A stretch of 6,404 nt of DNA from Saprospiraceae bacterium UBA2329 (GTDB taxonomy: Bacteria > Bacteroidota > Bacteroidia > Chitinophagales > Saprospiraceae): the NCBI GenBank assembly GCA_002344975.1, contig DDUV01000069.1:24762-31165 (forward strand), read 5' to 3'. Every line of letters starts with the position of its first letter. Position 1 is the first letter of the stretch. The translations under genes were made by a program, and so were the position numbers. The notes beneath the pieces are model-generated. The model searched no databases, was not told the DNA's origin, and saw only the letters and a list, made by a program, of their open reading frames with translations. Below, piece by piece: positions 6,258 through 6,404 of this stretch.

Positions 6258-6295
6258 GGGGTGACGAGTGCAGGTTTCGGCGGGGCAGTCACCCC
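6258..6295. repeat. Perfect 8-base inverted repeat
   Basis: GGGGTGAC (6258-6265) is the exact reverse complement of GTCACCCC (6288-6295), with a 22-base loop. It has no T-tract on either side. It lies between the repeat block and the terminator. An operator or a repeat end is possible, but nothing identifies it. Confidence 0.4.
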
Positions 6296-6313
6296 TTGAC
6301 TAGGCCGGGCAAC

Positions 6314-6350
6314 AAAAAAAAATCCTGCCGGCTCCCATGGAACCGAAAGG
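6314..6350 (-). terminator. Intrinsic terminator for a minus-strand transcript entering from the right
   Basis: Read on the minus strand: CCT, TT, CGGTTCC, loop ATG, GGAGCCG, GC, AGG, then A and nine T. That is a 10-base-pair stem with one G-T wobble and a 2x2 internal loop, followed at once by a long T-tract. It would insulate the porin promoter from transcription coming from beyond the right edge. Confidence 0.7.
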
Positions 6351-6404
6351 CTTCGTACGGAGGGCTGTTGGGGCAGCCTGTCGGGGCAAACCCTTTGGTG
6401 TCCC
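6351..6404 (-). ncRNA. Possible 3' part of a structured transcript (small RNA or 3' leader), cut by the window
   Basis: The bases entering the terminator can form another hairpin, GGCTG-loop-CAGCC (6363-6378), and a weak one around 6384-6397. All three minus-strand frames remain open from the window edge through the terminator stem and none gives a recognisable protein end, so a coding gene would have to stop beyond the window. A small RNA, a structured 3' untranslated region or a repeated element are all possible. Confidence 0.25.

Noticed and set aside
6086..6292. 68-codon minus-strand frame upstream of the porin
   Set aside because: It starts with GTG and passes through the hairpins and GGGTTC-like repeats; the peptide merely reflects the repeats.

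Overview
The window most likely comes from a member of the Bacteroidota, and I infer a fairly GC-rich lineage of the Saprospira/Chitinophaga kind. Four things point there. The largest gene is a one-protein hybrid two-component system (periplasmic propeller, histidine kinase, receiver and AraC output), which is a hallmark of this phylum. Both genes lack a Shine-Dalgarno sequence. Both have a -7 element of the Bacteroidota TAnnTTTG type at a sensible distance from the start. The spacers are crowded with short C/G-rich repeats. The taxonomic placement below phylum is a guess.

Layout from left to right. Positions 1-70 are the end of a repeat island, beginning inside a truncated hairpin repeat. 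Positions 71-4126 (minus) encode the hybrid two-component sensor/regulator of 1351 residues. Positions 4127-4629 are a 503-base spacer: a promoter for the regulator, then a G-rich GGGTTTC-like block, a long hairpin, heptamer arrays, a short direct repeat, an unexplained 150-base stretch and a strong G-quadruplex motif. Positions 4630-5811 (minus) encode an outer-membrane porin of the phosphate-selective O/P type. Positions 5812-6404 hold no recognisable gene: the porin promoter, two matching arrays of TTCGCG phased about 10 bases apart, a possible three-way-junction structure, an inverted repeat, and an intrinsic terminator that ends minus-strand transcripts arriving from the right.

How the parts may work together: both genes are read leftwards, each apparently from its own promoter, with the porin upstream of the regulator. 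The regulator would sense a ligand in the periplasm, pass phosphate from His856 to Asp1153 within one polypeptide, and bind DNA through its C-terminal AraC domain. Control of the neighbouring porin is a reasonable guess but nothing in the sequence proves it. No SusC/SusD pair, glycoside hydrolase, mobile element gene, CRISPR array, tRNA or rRNA is visible.

The most unusual content is in the spacers. Three separate repeat islands share the same short modules in different orders. Two hairpin copies keep the same outer stem and the same GAA/GAA internal loop while their inner stem changes, which suggests a selected structure. No complete new system can be demonstrated from this window alone.
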